NCBI RefSeq assembly: GCF_000423045.1
Contig: NZ_AUHF01000001.1
Span: forward strand, 434,001 to 498,000
Reading direction: 5' to 3'
DNA: 64,000 nucleotides
From: Christiangramia portivictoriae DSM 23547
GTDB taxonomy: Bacteria > Bacteroidota > Bacteroidia > Flavobacteriales > Flavobacteriaceae
The translations under genes and the position numbers were made by a program. Below, piece by piece: positions 53,632 to 62,809 of the stretch (its first letter is position 1; each line of letters starts with the position of its first letter). Below the pieces are notes generated by a model, which worked only from the letters and a program-made list of their open reading frames with translations, was not told the DNA's origin and made no database searches.

Positions 53632-54537
53632 TTAAAAAACCCGGTTGAGCACTTCCTGCAGATCAATAAGTAGAATACTGAAAACCCCTACCACAATGAT
53701 CAGTTTTAAAATATTATGCAATAGAAGGTATTGCCATTTTGCTTTGCTGAAGTATAAAAGCAGAAGAAAAATGCCGAGTAAGAGCAGCGAGGTATAAAAA
53801 TAATAGTTCATATAACCTGTCTTGAATTGAGTGATCAACAGGTAAATAGGAATGATAGCAAGGACAGTGCAGACTGCAAGGCAGAATTTGCTCCATCGTT
53901 CCCCATAAACAAGTGGTATGGTACGGTAATTCTGGGCGAGATCCCCCTGCATGTTTTCCAGGTCTTTTACCAGTTCGCGCATAAGGATCATTAGATAAAG
54001 AAATGTTGCGTGAATGAATATCACGGTCTCAAAATTCCTGTAATAGACGAAGATCACAAAAAATGGAGTGATCGCAAGCACAGAAGCAACCAGGTTTCCA
54101 AAGAAAAGGATCTTTTTCAAACGATGTGAATACAGCCAGATCACGAAAATATAGATACTGAAAAATACTACCGCTTTAAATGACACATAGCTGGCAAAAA
54201 TGATTGCCGCGAAATTCAGAATGAAATAGACCGATAATTTTGTACGCTGACTAACCACTCTGTCCAGCATTGTCTTTTTTGGCCGGTTTATAAGGTCTTT
54301 TTCACTATCGTAAAAGTTATTGATAATATATCCTGAAGCGATCACCGTAGAGGAAGCGAGGATTAGAAAAAAGAGATTTGCATCAAAGAATACTTCCCTT
54401 AATGGCTTATCTGGGGCCAGTATAAATGCAGATGTAAGATACTGAGCGAGGACGACCACTAAAATATTATATCCCCTAACTACAGAAAATAGACTGAGTA
54501 TCTTCAGCAGCAGGCGCTTTTTCGCGATCCCTGGCAT
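53632..54537 (-). CDS. UbiA-family prenyltransferase (geranylgeranylglycerol-phosphate geranylgeranyltransferase-like)
   Basis: A 301-residue inner-membrane enzyme with about eight or nine membrane segments. The first Asp-rich motif is NNFYDSEKDLINRP, the second is near DLENMQGDLAQNYRT. It transfers a polyprenyl group from its diphosphate onto an acceptor; in databases these Bacteroidota proteins are called geranylgeranylglycerol-phosphate geranylgeranyltransferase, but the acceptor is unproven. Located directly after the mevalonate kinase-like gene. Confidence 0.84.
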   Translation of the reverse strand: MPGIAKKRLLLKILSLFSVVRGYNILVVVLAQYLTSAFILAPDKPLREVFFDANLFFLILASSTVIASGYIINNFYDSEKDLINRPKKTMLDRVVSQRTKLSVYFILNFAAIIFASYVSFKAVVFFSIYIFVIWLYSHRLKKILFFGNLVASVLAITPFFVIFVYYRNFETVIFIHATFLYLMILMRELVKDLENMQGDLAQNYRTIPLVYGERWSKFCLAVCTVLAIIPIYLLITQFKTGYMNYYFYTSLLLLGIFLLLLYFSKAKWQYLLLHNILKLIIVVGVFSILLIDLQEVLNRVF

Positions 54538-54547
54538 AAAATTGAGT

Positions 54548-55492
54548 TTAGAAGTTGTAAACTACTTCCAGGTTGTATCCTTTAAGTGATTTTCTTGCTT
54601 TTTCGATATCTTCAGTAAAGCCCAAGATATAACCTCCGCCACCAGAACCACAAAGTTTCAGGTAGTAATCATTGGTTTCAATTCCTTTTTGCCACAGCTT
54701 ATGGAACTGCGCAGGGATCATTGGTTTGAAGTTATCCAGTACGGTATGAGATAATTTTTTCACATTCTTGAAAAGTGATTTTACATCCCCTTTCAGGAAG
54801 TCATCCACACAGGCGTCTGTCTGGGTGACGAATTGATCTTTCAGCATTTTTCTGAAAGGTTCCTGCTTCATGTTTTCCATGAAGATACTTACCATTGGCG
54901 CCGTATCTCCGGTAATTCCACTGTCTAATAGAAAAACAGCTCCTGTTCCATTTTCGGTTTGAGAAGGGATACCTGCAGGTTCAATATTCTCTTTGGAATT
55001 GATCAGGATTGGAATGCTCAAATATGAGTTTAGCGGATCCAGTCCTGAGGATTTTCCGTGGAAGAATGACTCCATTTCTCCAAAAATCTTCTTCAGCTTT
55101 AATAATTTGTCCCGGGTAAGATTTTCCAGAACGGTGATCTTATCTTGGGCATATTTATCATAAATAGCGGCAACCAATGCACCACTACTACCAACGCCAT
55201 AACCTTGAGGAATACTGGAATCAAAATACATTCCGCTGGAAATATCAGTCTTGAGCGCTTCCATATCGAACTGTACAAGCTCCGGGTTGTTTTCCTGAAG
55301 TGCTTCGAGGTACGCAGCAAACTTACGCAGATTGGCGTTCGATTTTTTCGCCTGTTCCGTATCATTGTCAGACAACTTCAAGGCGCCGTTATAGAAATTA
55401 TAAGGAATCGATAAACCTTTGGAATCTTTGATGATCCCGTATTCTCCGAAGAGAAGAATTTTTGAGTAAAATAAAGGTCCTTTCATAAGCAT
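54548..55492 (-). CDS. GHMP kinase, probable mevalonate kinase
   Basis: A 314-residue ATP-dependent kinase. N-terminal SKILLFGEYGIIKDSKGLSIPY, the phosphate loop PQGYGVGSSGALVAAIY (about residue 95-112) and C-terminal KLCGSGGGGYILGF are the three GHMP motifs. Its place beside mevalonate diphosphate decarboxylase supports mevalonate or phosphomevalonate kinase. The ATG at 55492 (or 55486, two codons later) starts it. Closest to mevalonate kinase by the GEY-type start. Confidence 0.87.
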   Translation of the reverse strand: MLMKGPLFYSKILLFGEYGIIKDSKGLSIPYNFYNGALKLSDNDTEQAKKSNANLRKFAAYLEALQENNPELVQFDMEALKTDISSGMYFDSSIPQGYGVGSSGALVAAIYDKYAQDKITVLENLTRDKLLKLKKIFGEMESFFHGKSSGLDPLNSYLSIPILINSKENIEPAGIPSQTENGTGAVFLLDSGITGDTAPMVSIFMENMKQEPFRKMLKDQFVTQTDACVDDFLKGDVKSLFKNVKKLSHTVLDNFKPMIPAQFHKLWQKGIETNDYYLKLCGSGGGGYILGFTEDIEKARKSLKGYNLEVVYNF

Positions 55493-55534
55493 TCAGGTTC
55501 AGTCGTCAGAAATGTGGGTGCAAACTTGTTAAAA

Positions 55535-56617
55535 TTACAATTTTTTTGCGCCATTCCCAACCTGGTCGCAAATATAGTGTCCATTCTCACAATACGCAAC
55601 TAACTCATTCTTAATGAACTCTAAAACTTTAGAAGCGTGATTCTCAGGATATAGCAAATGTACGTTGGCGCCCGCATCAAGGGTGAAACAAGCGGGAATA
55701 CCAGTGTCTTTTCTAAATTTCCAGATCCTGTTAATGATTTCCAGCGTGTTGGGTTTCATCAGGATAAAATACGGCTGACTACTCATCATCATGGCATGAA
55801 GTGTCAATGCTTCACTTTCCACGATTTTTATGAATTCTGAATAGTCCCCAGATTTCAGGACAGGCAATAGCTTGCTTAAATTGCGGTGTGCCTGCAGGAA
55901 GCGTTCTTCAGCAAAGGGATGTCCATGCATTAGATCATGACCAACCGTACTGCTAACCTGCTTTTCACCTTTATCTACCAGTAAAATGGTGTCCTGGAAA
56001 TTCTGAAAATTTTCATGTAGTTCATCTTCATACTTAACGGCAAAAAGATCTGACGAGCTCTCAACATCATTGTGTTTTCCCCAGATCATAAGATCGCCCT
56101 GGATACTTCTGGAGGCACTGCCGGATCCAAGACGGGCCAGGAAGGATGCTTTTCTTTGGAAATGTTCTTCACTCATTCCGGGATCCAGCTGTCGTTCAAG
56201 ATCCATGATGCAAAGAGCAAGGGCGCTCATCCCCGAAGCAGAAGATGCAATCCCACTGCTGTGTGGAAAGCTGTTTTCACTTCTAATGGTAAACCTGTAA
56301 TCATTTAAATAAGGGCAATATTGCTGAATCCGTTCAAAGAATTTCTGGATTTTTGGTTTAAAATCCACTTTGGGTTTGTCCTCAAAATAGAAATCGAACT
56401 CAAAACTGTCAGATTTATCCTCTTTCTTCTGAAATTCCAGGCTTGTGATGGACCTGCAATTATCTAGTGTAAAGCTAATGGATGGATTTGCAGGAATTTG
56501 ATGTTCTTTTTTTCCCCAGTATTTCACCAGGGCTATATTACTCGGGGATTGCCAGCTCACCTTACCAGAAACAATTTCATTTGAAAACATGGGGGGAACA
56601 AATTCCGGATGCGTCAT
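55535..56617 (-). CDS. mvaD: Diphosphomevalonate decarboxylase
   Basis: GHMP-family enzyme of the mevalonate route that makes isopentenyl diphosphate. SWQSPSNIALVKYWGKK near the N-terminus and SSGIASSASGMSALALCI (phosphate loop) are diagnostic. From the ATG at 56617 the protein is 360 residues. An in-frame TTG at 56635 is excluded by the TAACTTTG promoter box that overlaps it. 42 bases upstream of the kinase gene. Confidence 0.93.
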   Translation of the reverse strand: MTHPEFVPPMFSNEIVSGKVSWQSPSNIALVKYWGKKEHQIPANPSISFTLDNCRSITSLEFQKKEDKSDSFEFDFYFEDKPKVDFKPKIQKFFERIQQYCPYLNDYRFTIRSENSFPHSSGIASSASGMSALALCIMDLERQLDPGMSEEHFQRKASFLARLGSGSASRSIQGDLMIWGKHNDVESSSDLFAVKYEDELHENFQNFQDTILLVDKGEKQVSSTVGHDLMHGHPFAEERFLQAHRNLSKLLPVLKSGDYSEFIKIVESEALTLHAMMMSSQPYFILMKPNTLEIINRIWKFRKDTGIPACFTLDAGANVHLLYPENHASKVLEFIKNELVAYCENGHYICDQVGNGAKKL

Positions 56618-56632
56618 TCTGAAAATTTTTTC

Positions 56633-56640
56633 CAAAGTTA
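56633..56640 (-). promoter_or_regulatory. Candidate -7 box before mvaD
   Basis: On the minus strand TAACTTTG, a full TAnnTTTG match, 15 bases before the ATG at 56617. -33 element weak. It supports the chosen start codon. Confidence 0.42.
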
Positions 56641-56712
56641 AACTTTATGTAAAGATCTGAAGTGGTTCGCTTTTAAATTAATTGCTAAATTAGAGGGAGT
56701 AACCAACCAGAT

Positions 56713-57192
56713 ATGACCACAAAACTTCTCATGCGGAGCACTTTTGCGGTAGGCATTTGTCTTGTCTTCGGTCTTCTTGGTGCGATCGCTATACAAACAG
56801 GAGTATCAGGCTGGTATTCTGGCCTGCAGAAACCCCTGTTCCATATAAAGCAAGAAACATTAAGCTGGATCTGGCTTGTAATGTATGTGTTACTCGGTAT
56901 CGCTGCCGGAATTGTGTGGAGTAAAGGTTTTTATCACAAATGGGTCAAAACAGCGCTTTATCATTTCGGGTTTCAGTTGTTTCTAAACGGCTTTTGGTTC
57001 CTTCTATTCTTCGCTCTAAAACGACCAGGCCTGGCACTGCTGGATCTTGCTCTTCTTTTTGTAGTCACGCTTATAACTATAAGGTGGTTTAAAATTGTGA
57101 GCAGTACAGCTGCATACCTGCTTATTCCATATGCATTGTGGGTGCTACTTTCGCTTGTTTTCAATTTTGAGATCTGGCGCCTTAACTCATAG
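56713..57192 (+). CDS. TspO/MBR family protein
   Basis: A 159-residue inner- or outer-membrane tryptophan-rich sensory protein with five membrane segments. VSGWYSGLQKPLFHIKQE (W-x-x-x-L-x-K-P) and FLNGFWFLLFFALKRPGLALLD are the family motifs. Members bind porphyrins or cholesterol-like ligands and affect stress or light responses. Its end overlaps the convergent BaiN-like gene by 11 bases. Confidence 0.9.
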   Translation: MTTKLLMRSTFAVGICLVFGLLGAIAIQTGVSGWYSGLQKPLFHIKQETLSWIWLVMYVLLGIAAGIVWSKGFYHKWVKTALYHFGFQLFLNGFWFLLFFALKRPGLALLDLALLFVVTLITIRWFKIVSSTAAYLLIPYALWVLLSLVFNFEIWRLNS

Positions 57193-58411
57193 CTTGCGCT
57201 GCAAGAAATCCTCCTGTCCAGGCATTCTGAAAATTAAATCCTCCGGTGATCGCATCTATATTTAGTATTTCTCCAGCGAAGTACAGGTTTGGATGAATTT
57301 TACTTTCAAAGGTTTTGAAATCTATTTCTTTCAGGTCAATTCCTCCGGCGGTGACAAATTCTTCTTTAAAAGTACTTTTTCCATTTACCTGGAATACCGC
57401 TGCAGTAAGTTGCCCGCCAAGTTTTGATAATTGCTGTTTGTTAAGGTCTGCCCATTTGCTATCCTGGGAAATTCCGGAAGCAAGCACAAGGCTGTGCCAA
57501 AGTCTTTTAGGAAGGTCGAATTGTGATCTTTTGTAAACCTGCTGCCTGGAATGTTCCTGTTTCAAATCTTTCAAAGTTTCTATGATAGACAGTTCATTTT
57601 CACCGGGAATCCAGTTCACTTTGACGCTGAATTTATACTGAAGTTCATGCAAAGCCCTCGCTCCCCACGCCGAAAGCTTTAAAATGGCGGGACCGCTAAA
57701 TCCCCAATGAGTTATAAGCAATGGACCATCGCTGCTAAGTCTGGCTTCGGGAATTTCTAATTCTGCATCCAGGGCGATACCGGGAAGATCTTTAATCCTG
57801 TCATCCTTACTATTAAAGGTAAAAAGAGATGGAACCGCGTCTACAATGGAATGTCCGCTATTTTCCAGGAGATTCCAGATCTTCGAGTTGCTTCCGGTGG
57901 CGAGCATTAATTTTTCGCAATTATATGCAGCGCCTGAAGTCTCGATCTTCCATTGATTTTCTTCAGAATAAAATCTTTTCAAAGTCTCCCCGGTGCGAAC
58001 TTCAATATTCAATTTAGCGCATTGCTTTCTGAAGCATTCAATGATGGTTTCCGAAGAATCTGTCACCGGGAACATGCGTCCGTCTTCTTCGGTTTTAAGG
58101 GAAACACCTCGCTGCTCGAACCAACCAATCGTTTCACCAGTCATGAATTTGTGAAAAGGCCCTCGCAGTTCCTTGCTTCCGCGGGGATATTTGCGAACCA
58201 GTTCAGCCGGAGTGAATTCGGCATGGGTGACATTACAACGGCCACCGCCGGATATTCGAACCTTATTCAATACATCCTTTCCTCTTTCCAGAATAAGAAC
58301 TTTCAGAGACCTGTTGTTTTCAGCAATATTGATCGCTGTAAAAAAACCTGCTGCCCCGCCACCTACGATGATCCTGTCAAAATATTCCAAACCTGAACTG
58401 TTTAATGGCAA
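57182..58411 (-). CDS. BaiN/HI0933-like NAD(P)/FAD-dependent oxidoreductase
   Basis: A 409-residue flavoprotein. N-terminal FAD motif VGGGAAGFFTAINIAENN, SGGGRCNVTHAEFTP (family-specific), and the C-terminal AGEILNIDAITGGFNFQNAWTGGFLAAQAM signature. Function of most family members is unknown. The start is a TTG at 58411 in this reading; another TTG at 58390 is equally near, and no ATG precedes the FAD motif. Confidence 0.88.
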   Translation of the reverse strand: MPLNSSGLEYFDRIIVGGGAAGFFTAINIAENNRSLKVLILERGKDVLNKVRISGGGRCNVTHAEFTPAELVRKYPRGSKELRGPFHKFMTGETIGWFEQRGVSLKTEEDGRMFPVTDSSETIIECFRKQCAKLNIEVRTGETLKRFYSEENQWKIETSGAAYNCEKLMLATGSNSKIWNLLENSGHSIVDAVPSLFTFNSKDDRIKDLPGIALDAELEIPEARLSSDGPLLITHWGFSGPAILKLSAWGARALHELQYKFSVKVNWIPGENELSIIETLKDLKQEHSRQQVYKRSQFDLPKRLWHSLVLASGISQDSKWADLNKQQLSKLGGQLTAAVFQVNGKSTFKEEFVTAGGIDLKEIDFKTFESKIHPNLYFAGEILNIDAITGGFNFQNAWTGGFLAAQAMS

Positions 58412-58435
58412 AAATAAACAACTAACACTTAGTAC

Positions 58436-59149
58436 CTAGACTTGCAACAATTTTACGGGATCCTTCAATCGATCTGGAAAGTCTGAAATGATTCCGTCAA
58501 CGCCAAAATCGATCATTCTAAGGATGTCGTTTACTTCATTCACCGTCCACACGTTTACCTGAAAACCTTGGTCCTGGCAAAGTTTTGTGTTGTCTCTGGT
58601 AATAATTCCTACAGAAGGGTGTATCGCCACCGCATCCAGTTTCTTTCCAAGCTCTATCGCTTCGGGAACACTGGCTTTGCTCAGAACCGCCAGGGGTATC
58701 CTGGAATTGATCTTTCTGACTTCGAATAATTCATTTTTTTGAAAACTGGAAACCAGAAAGCTGCCATACTCCCAGTTTTCCTTTTCAACTTTATCTTTGA
58801 TTATTTCTGAAACCGCTCTCGCAGTATTCCTGCCTTTCAGCTCAATATTGATCTGGCATTTATTTTCGATAAGTTCAAGCACCTGGAGAAGGGTTGGGAT
58901 CCTGAACCTTTCCTCAATAAGCATTTCCTGTAATTGGGAACTGGTTTTTTTAGCAATTTCCCCGCTGCCGTCAGTAGTCCTGTCCAGAGTAAAGTCGTGA
59001 ATCACGTATAACTCGCCACTAGCGCACCGGTGAACATCAATTTCAATCATATCTACACCCAGATCGATCGCTTTTGCAATACTTTCGAGAGTATTTTCAG
59101 CAAGGTGAGCCTTTGCACCACGATGGCCAATTTTATTGATTTTTCCCAT
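58436..59149 (-). CDS. Glycerophosphodiester phosphodiesterase
   Basis: A 237-residue GDPD-family TIM-barrel enzyme that hydrolyses glycerophosphodiesters to glycerol-3-phosphate and alcohol. GHRGAKAHLAENTLESI (catalytic His and Arg), MIEIDVHRCASGELYVIHDFTLDRTT (Glu, Asp, His of the metal site). No signal peptide, so cytoplasmic like E. coli UgpQ. Next to a BaiN-like flavoprotein gene on the same strand, 24 bases apart. Confidence 0.91.
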   Translation of the reverse strand: MGKINKIGHRGAKAHLAENTLESIAKAIDLGVDMIEIDVHRCASGELYVIHDFTLDRTTDGSGEIAKKTSSQLQEMLIEERFRIPTLLQVLELIENKCQINIELKGRNTARAVSEIIKDKVEKENWEYGSFLVSSFQKNELFEVRKINSRIPLAVLSKASVPEAIELGKKLDAVAIHPSVGIITRDNTKLCQDQGFQVNVWTVNEVNDILRMIDFGVDGIISDFPDRLKDPVKLLQV

Positions 59150-59341
59150 ACTTCAATTTAGAGTTTAATGACTTTCCCTGAAAGTTTAGCGGTTTAGCTA
59201 CAAACTTCGGAAATTTAGAAATGATTATGACGGCTTAACATTTAATTAAAGAAAAGCCGGGCTAAATTGAATTTCAATTAAAATCTGGCAAGTCAACTAC
59301 AGCATATTCCTGCTCATGCCGGCCTAAAAAACTTACAATAT

Positions 59342-59863
59342 ATGGATAAGTGGTTCGCTTTCGACATCCCTTCTTTTATAGCAATCATACTCACTGCGGT
59401 AGGTATTTATATTGCGGTCATCATCTTTACGCGAATTGCCGGAAAAAGAAGTTTTTCCAAGATGTCCAGTTTTGACTTTGCCATGACCGTTGCCCTTGGT
59501 TCCATGGTAGCTACTACCGTTTTAAGTAAAAGTGTGAGTTTGTGGGAAGGTGTTGTTGGTATTGGAGCGATTTATGTACTGCAACTTTTCGTAGCGATCC
59601 TTCGTAGATTTCAAATTGTGCAAAATACTGTGGATAATGGTCCTTTGATGCTCATGGATGGACAAACAGTACTTCATGAAAACTTAAAAAAAGCCCGTGT
59701 GACCGAGGCTGATCTTCGTTCCAAATTAAGGGAGGCAAATGTGATAAGGCTCAAGGAGGTTAGAGCCGTGGTTTTCGAAGCTACCGGAGATATCTCTGTT
59801 TTACATACCGATAAAGACAACGAAGAACTGGAGGATTATTTGTACAAAGACGTTTCAAAGTAA
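59342..59863 (+). CDS. DUF421 (YetF-like) membrane protein
   Basis: A 173-residue protein with three N-terminal membrane segments (about 10-32, 48-65, 70-87) and a soluble C-terminal domain (about 90-165) containing the TVLHENLKKARVTEADLRSKLREANV segment seen in YetF relatives. Function unknown; stress-related in Bacillus. Stands alone. Confidence 0.85.
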   Translation: MDKWFAFDIPSFIAIILTAVGIYIAVIIFTRIAGKRSFSKMSSFDFAMTVALGSMVATTVLSKSVSLWEGVVGIGAIYVLQLFVAILRRFQIVQNTVDNGPLMLMDGQTVLHENLKKARVTEADLRSKLREANVIRLKEVRAVVFEATGDISVLHTDKDNEELEDYLYKDVSK

Positions 59864-59899
59864 GAGTCTATGGATCAGGTTATACTCAGAACTTAGTGA

Positions 59900-59907
59900 T
59901 AATTTTG
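59900..59907 (+). promoter_or_regulatory. Possible -7 box upstream of the PaiB-like gene
   Basis: TAATTTTG matches TAnnTTTG, about 112 bases before the ATG at 60020. No TTTG at -33 was seen, so the call is weak. Confidence 0.3.
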
Positions 59908-60019
59908 GTAGTATTTCTAAATTCACCCTATTATTCTGAAATTAGCTGATGAAACCAGGCATTATGAGCGCATGGTAGATACGGACCGGAAATTCCTGTT
60001 CCTTTAATGAGTTTACAAT

Positions 60020-60637
60020 ATGTACAGACCAAAAAAATATCGAAAAGATGATGACCAGTTCATTCTTCCTTTTCTGCGGAAGCATCCTTTCGCTACATTC
60101 ATATTAAAAGGTGAAGACCTGCTTGCCACGCATATTCCTGTGCTCATTCAACAGACTGAAGATGGCAGCTGGAAATTATTTTCGCATATCGCCAATCATA
60201 ATAGACAAAAGCAATTTCTGAAGGATGACGTTGAGGTGCTGGTCATTTTCCACGGTGCTCATTCTTATATTTCCTCCTCCTGGTATAAGGAAGCCGATAT
60301 TAGCACCTGGGATTATTCCGCAGTTCATGTAAATGGAAAAATTAAACTTCAGTCTGATACAGAACTGAGAGCGTCGCTGGATGAACTGGTAGCCAACTTT
60401 GAAAAAGAGCAGGAAAATCCTTTTTACTACAACCAAATTCCGAAGAAAATGCTGGAAGAACATCTTCCTCTCATCACGGGTTTTTGGATCGAGCCAGTAA
60501 AGGTAGAAGGCATCGCCAAGTTGCATCAATCCTATCATTCTGAAGACGTAGATAGGGTGATAAGAAAACTGGATGCTTCAGAAGATCCTTTACGAAAACA
60601 AATTTCAGAAGACATTAAAAAAGAACATCAACTCTAA
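60020..60637 (+). CDS. PaiB-like FMN-binding protein
   Basis: A 205-residue FMN-binding split-barrel protein. MYRPKKYRKDDDQFILPFLRKHPFATFI and GAHSYISSSWYKEADISTWDYSAVHVNGK are typical PaiB landmarks. In Bacillus PaiB is described as a negative regulator of sporulation and protease genes; enzymatic activity is likely but not proven. Its stop overlaps the DUF1989 ATG by one base. Confidence 0.9.
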   Translation: MYRPKKYRKDDDQFILPFLRKHPFATFILKGEDLLATHIPVLIQQTEDGSWKLFSHIANHNRQKQFLKDDVEVLVIFHGAHSYISSSWYKEADISTWDYSAVHVNGKIKLQSDTELRASLDELVANFEKEQENPFYYNQIPKKMLEEHLPLITGFWIEPVKVEGIAKLHQSYHSEDVDRVIRKLDASEDPLRKQISEDIKKEHQL

Positions 60638-61218
60638 TGATCGAAGTAATAGAAAAACAAACCGGTGCCGCCTTTCAATTAAAAACAGGTCAGAAATTAA
60701 AAGTGATCGATCCTAAGGGCGAACAGGTAAGCGATATGGTTCTTTTCAATGCAAAAGATACCCGGGAGAAAATATCTTCGGGTAAGACCCTGGATTTTGA
60801 AGAGAGTATTTTAATTAGCCAGGGAAATCATCTATGGAGCAATAGAAGCCATAAAATGATGGAAATCCTTGAAGATACGAACGGTCGAAATGACTTTCTG
60901 CTCGCGCCATGCAGTCCGGAGACTTTCCAGATCATGTATAACAAACAGGAATACCATCCAAGCTGTTTCGAGAATCTTTATACCAACCTGGAAAAGTTTG
61001 AAATCACCCCAGATGATATCCCTACCGCATTCAATATATTTATGAACGTACAGTTTGACAGCAACGGGAAACTGAGCGTAGATCCTCCATTGAGTAAAGC
61101 TGGAGATTACGTATTATTCGAAGCTAAAATGGATCTTATAGTGGCATTAACAGCCTGCTCTGCCGAAGATAGTAACGGCGGAAGCTTTAAACCAATACAT
61201 TACGAAATCATCGATTAA
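60637..61218 (+). CDS. DUF1989 (urea carboxylase-associated) family protein
   Basis: A 193-residue protein. VIDPKGEQVSDMVLFNAKD, SEGxxLWSNxxxKM-like LWSNRSHKMMEIL, LLAPCSPETFQIMYN and the HPSCFENL segment match DUF1989, which elsewhere accompanies urea carboxylase/allophanate hydrolase. No such genes are nearby here; it sits with the PaiB-like gene by one-base overlap. Function unknown. The end overlaps the convergent TerC gene by four bases. Confidence 0.85.
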   Translation: MIEVIEKQTGAAFQLKTGQKLKVIDPKGEQVSDMVLFNAKDTREKISSGKTLDFEESILISQGNHLWSNRSHKMMEILEDTNGRNDFLLAPCSPETFQIMYNKQEYHPSCFENLYTNLEKFEITPDDIPTAFNIFMNVQFDSNGKLSVDPPLSKAGDYVLFEAKMDLIVALTACSAEDSNGGSFKPIHYEIID

Positions 61219-61934
61219 GTATTCTTTTTCCGGTAACGCATATTCAGCATTTCGATGGCCAGGGAGAAGAATACCGCAAAATAGATATAGCCTTTTGGAA
61301 CATGGTAATGCGCCCCTTCTACTATTAGCATCACTCCAATGAGTATCAGGAAAGACAGTGCTAGAATTTGTATCGTTGGATGATTATTCACAAATTCTCC
61401 TACCGGTTTGGCAAATATCATCATAATGATAATGGAAACAATTACCGCGATCACCATCAATATGATCTGGTCTGTAAGACCAACGGCAGTAAGAATAGAA
61501 TCGAAGGAGAAGACGATATCCAGAAGTACAATCTGTACGATCGCAGAGCTGAAACTGATTGTTGATTTCTTTCCGTTTTCTTGCGTATTATTTTCATCCT
61601 GACCTTCCACCTTATGATGAATTTCCAAAGTACTCTTCACAAGCAGAAATATACCTCCGGAAATTAAAATGATATCCCGCCAGCTAAGTTCAAAATCTGC
61701 GACGGTAAGTACCGGTTCGGTAAGGCCAATGATCCATGTAATGCTGAGAAGCAGCAATATTCTCATGATCAGGGCAATTGATAAACCTCCAATTCGTGCT
61801 TTTTTCTGACTCTTCTCTGGTACCTTGCCGGCTACAATGGAGATAAATATAATATTGTCAATTCCCAGAACGATTTCCAGGAAGGTAAGTGTTAGAAGAG
61901 CTACCCAGGTGTCTGGTTGCAGAAATATTTCCAT
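61215..61934 (-). CDS. TerC-family membrane protein
   Basis: A 239-residue inner-membrane protein with seven or eight segments. LTFLEIVLGIDNIIFISIVAGKVP and QIVLLDIVFSFDSILTAVGLTDQ carry the acidic residues (Asp, Asp) characteristic of TerC/YkoY proteins, now linked to Mn2+ efflux and metal loading of exoproteins. A short GQDENNTQENGKK loop separates the halves. Confidence 0.92.
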   Translation of the reverse strand: MEIFLQPDTWVALLTLTFLEIVLGIDNIIFISIVAGKVPEKSQKKARIGGLSIALIMRILLLLSITWIIGLTEPVLTVADFELSWRDIILISGGIFLLVKSTLEIHHKVEGQDENNTQENGKKSTISFSSAIVQIVLLDIVFSFDSILTAVGLTDQIILMVIAVIVSIIIMMIFAKPVGEFVNNHPTIQILALSFLILIGVMLIVEGAHYHVPKGYIYFAVFFSLAIEMLNMRYRKKNT

Positions 61935-62015
61935 GATCTATTGGTTGGTACAGACTCAAAATTAGATAAAAATGATTCACTCTTAGTTAATATTTTGAGA
62001 AACTGATTAAGCCTG

Positions 62016-62504
62016 TCAATTCTCAAAACCGAATTTAAAATTGAGTCCTCCGTAAACGGAGATCTGGAAAAAATCATAATCTGTTCTCCAGCGGGATTCG
62101 CCTCGCAGGTAGACGAAGAACCTGGAAAAATGGAATTCAAGTCGGTTGTTAATGGCTAGCGATGGAAATGATTTCCAGGGTCTTTGAATCACGGAAAGTG
62201 ATAGATCTGATACCGGGACCAGTCTTTTGCCAGGTCGGTAAACATAACCTATATTGAAACCAGAGGACGCGTAATTGATCTCCCAGAAGGTTTCGTGATA
62301 TAATTCAAAACCTACATGTTCGTTTCTATATCCCAAAGAAAATATCCCGTCGTAAGCTGCTGAATTAACCGTACCTCCAAAGATGGCATTGCGAACATCC
62401 AGACCCGAGCCAGCATAAAAATACGTTTCGCTGGTCGTTACCCAGCTTTGAGCGAAGTTTTGCAGCGTTGAACAGAGCAAAATTAAAAAATACCTTTTCC
62501 TCAT
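62016..62504 (-). CDS. Small exported beta-rich protein, probably outer membrane
   Basis: A 162-residue protein from the ATG at 62504. Signal peptide ends near residue 19 (NFAQ). The rest has alternating hydrophobic/aromatic strands (YFYAGSGLD, FSLGYRNEHVGFELYHETFWEINYAS, FFVYLRGESRWRTDY) and ends with ISVYGGLNFKFGFEN, consistent with a small beta-barrel or a barrel fragment. I do not recognise the family; it is shorter than an 8-strand OmpA barrel would suggest but compatible. Confidence 0.6.
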   Translation of the reverse strand: MRKRYFLILLCSTLQNFAQSWVTTSETYFYAGSGLDVRNAIFGGTVNSAAYDGIFSLGYRNEHVGFELYHETFWEINYASSGFNIGYVYRPGKRLVPVSDLSLSVIQRPWKSFPSLAINNRLEFHFSRFFVYLRGESRWRTDYDFFQISVYGGLNFKFGFEN

Positions 62505-62809
62505 CAAATTTAGAAAATAGAAAACCAGTCCAGCCTAACCGGTCTTTCGGGATGTCTCTTTGCCTTTTGATGCTTGGTTAAGGATGAATATAGAGCTTTA
62601 TTGCAAATAAATTGATTGAGAAAGCTTAAATGCTAATATTCATAGTTGTAAGTTGAGATTACGCTAAAATATTTAGCGGTAAACTAATAAACTTCTATAG
62701 TTTGTTTATTTTATTTATTAATTCTTAAATTCTCCACTTAAATTAAGACTATCCACGCTCCAATGCCAATTTATTGGATAAGTGAAGCGAAACACATTTA
62801 ACCAAGATT
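62505..62809. other. Intergenic region upstream of the MFS gene
   Basis: About 305 bases, AT-rich, no ORF or RNA gene seen. It contains the palindrome CGCTAAA-ATA-TTTAGCG (62662-62678) about 130 bases before the MFS start, a possible operator. No full promoter consensus was found. Confidence 0.5.
62662..62678. repeat. Palindrome, possible operator of the MFS transporter gene
   Basis: CGCTAAA and TTTAGCG arms separated by ATA, a perfect 7-bp dyad. Such sites are typical targets of dimeric regulators (LacI/GntR-like); none is encoded in the window. Confidence 0.45.
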
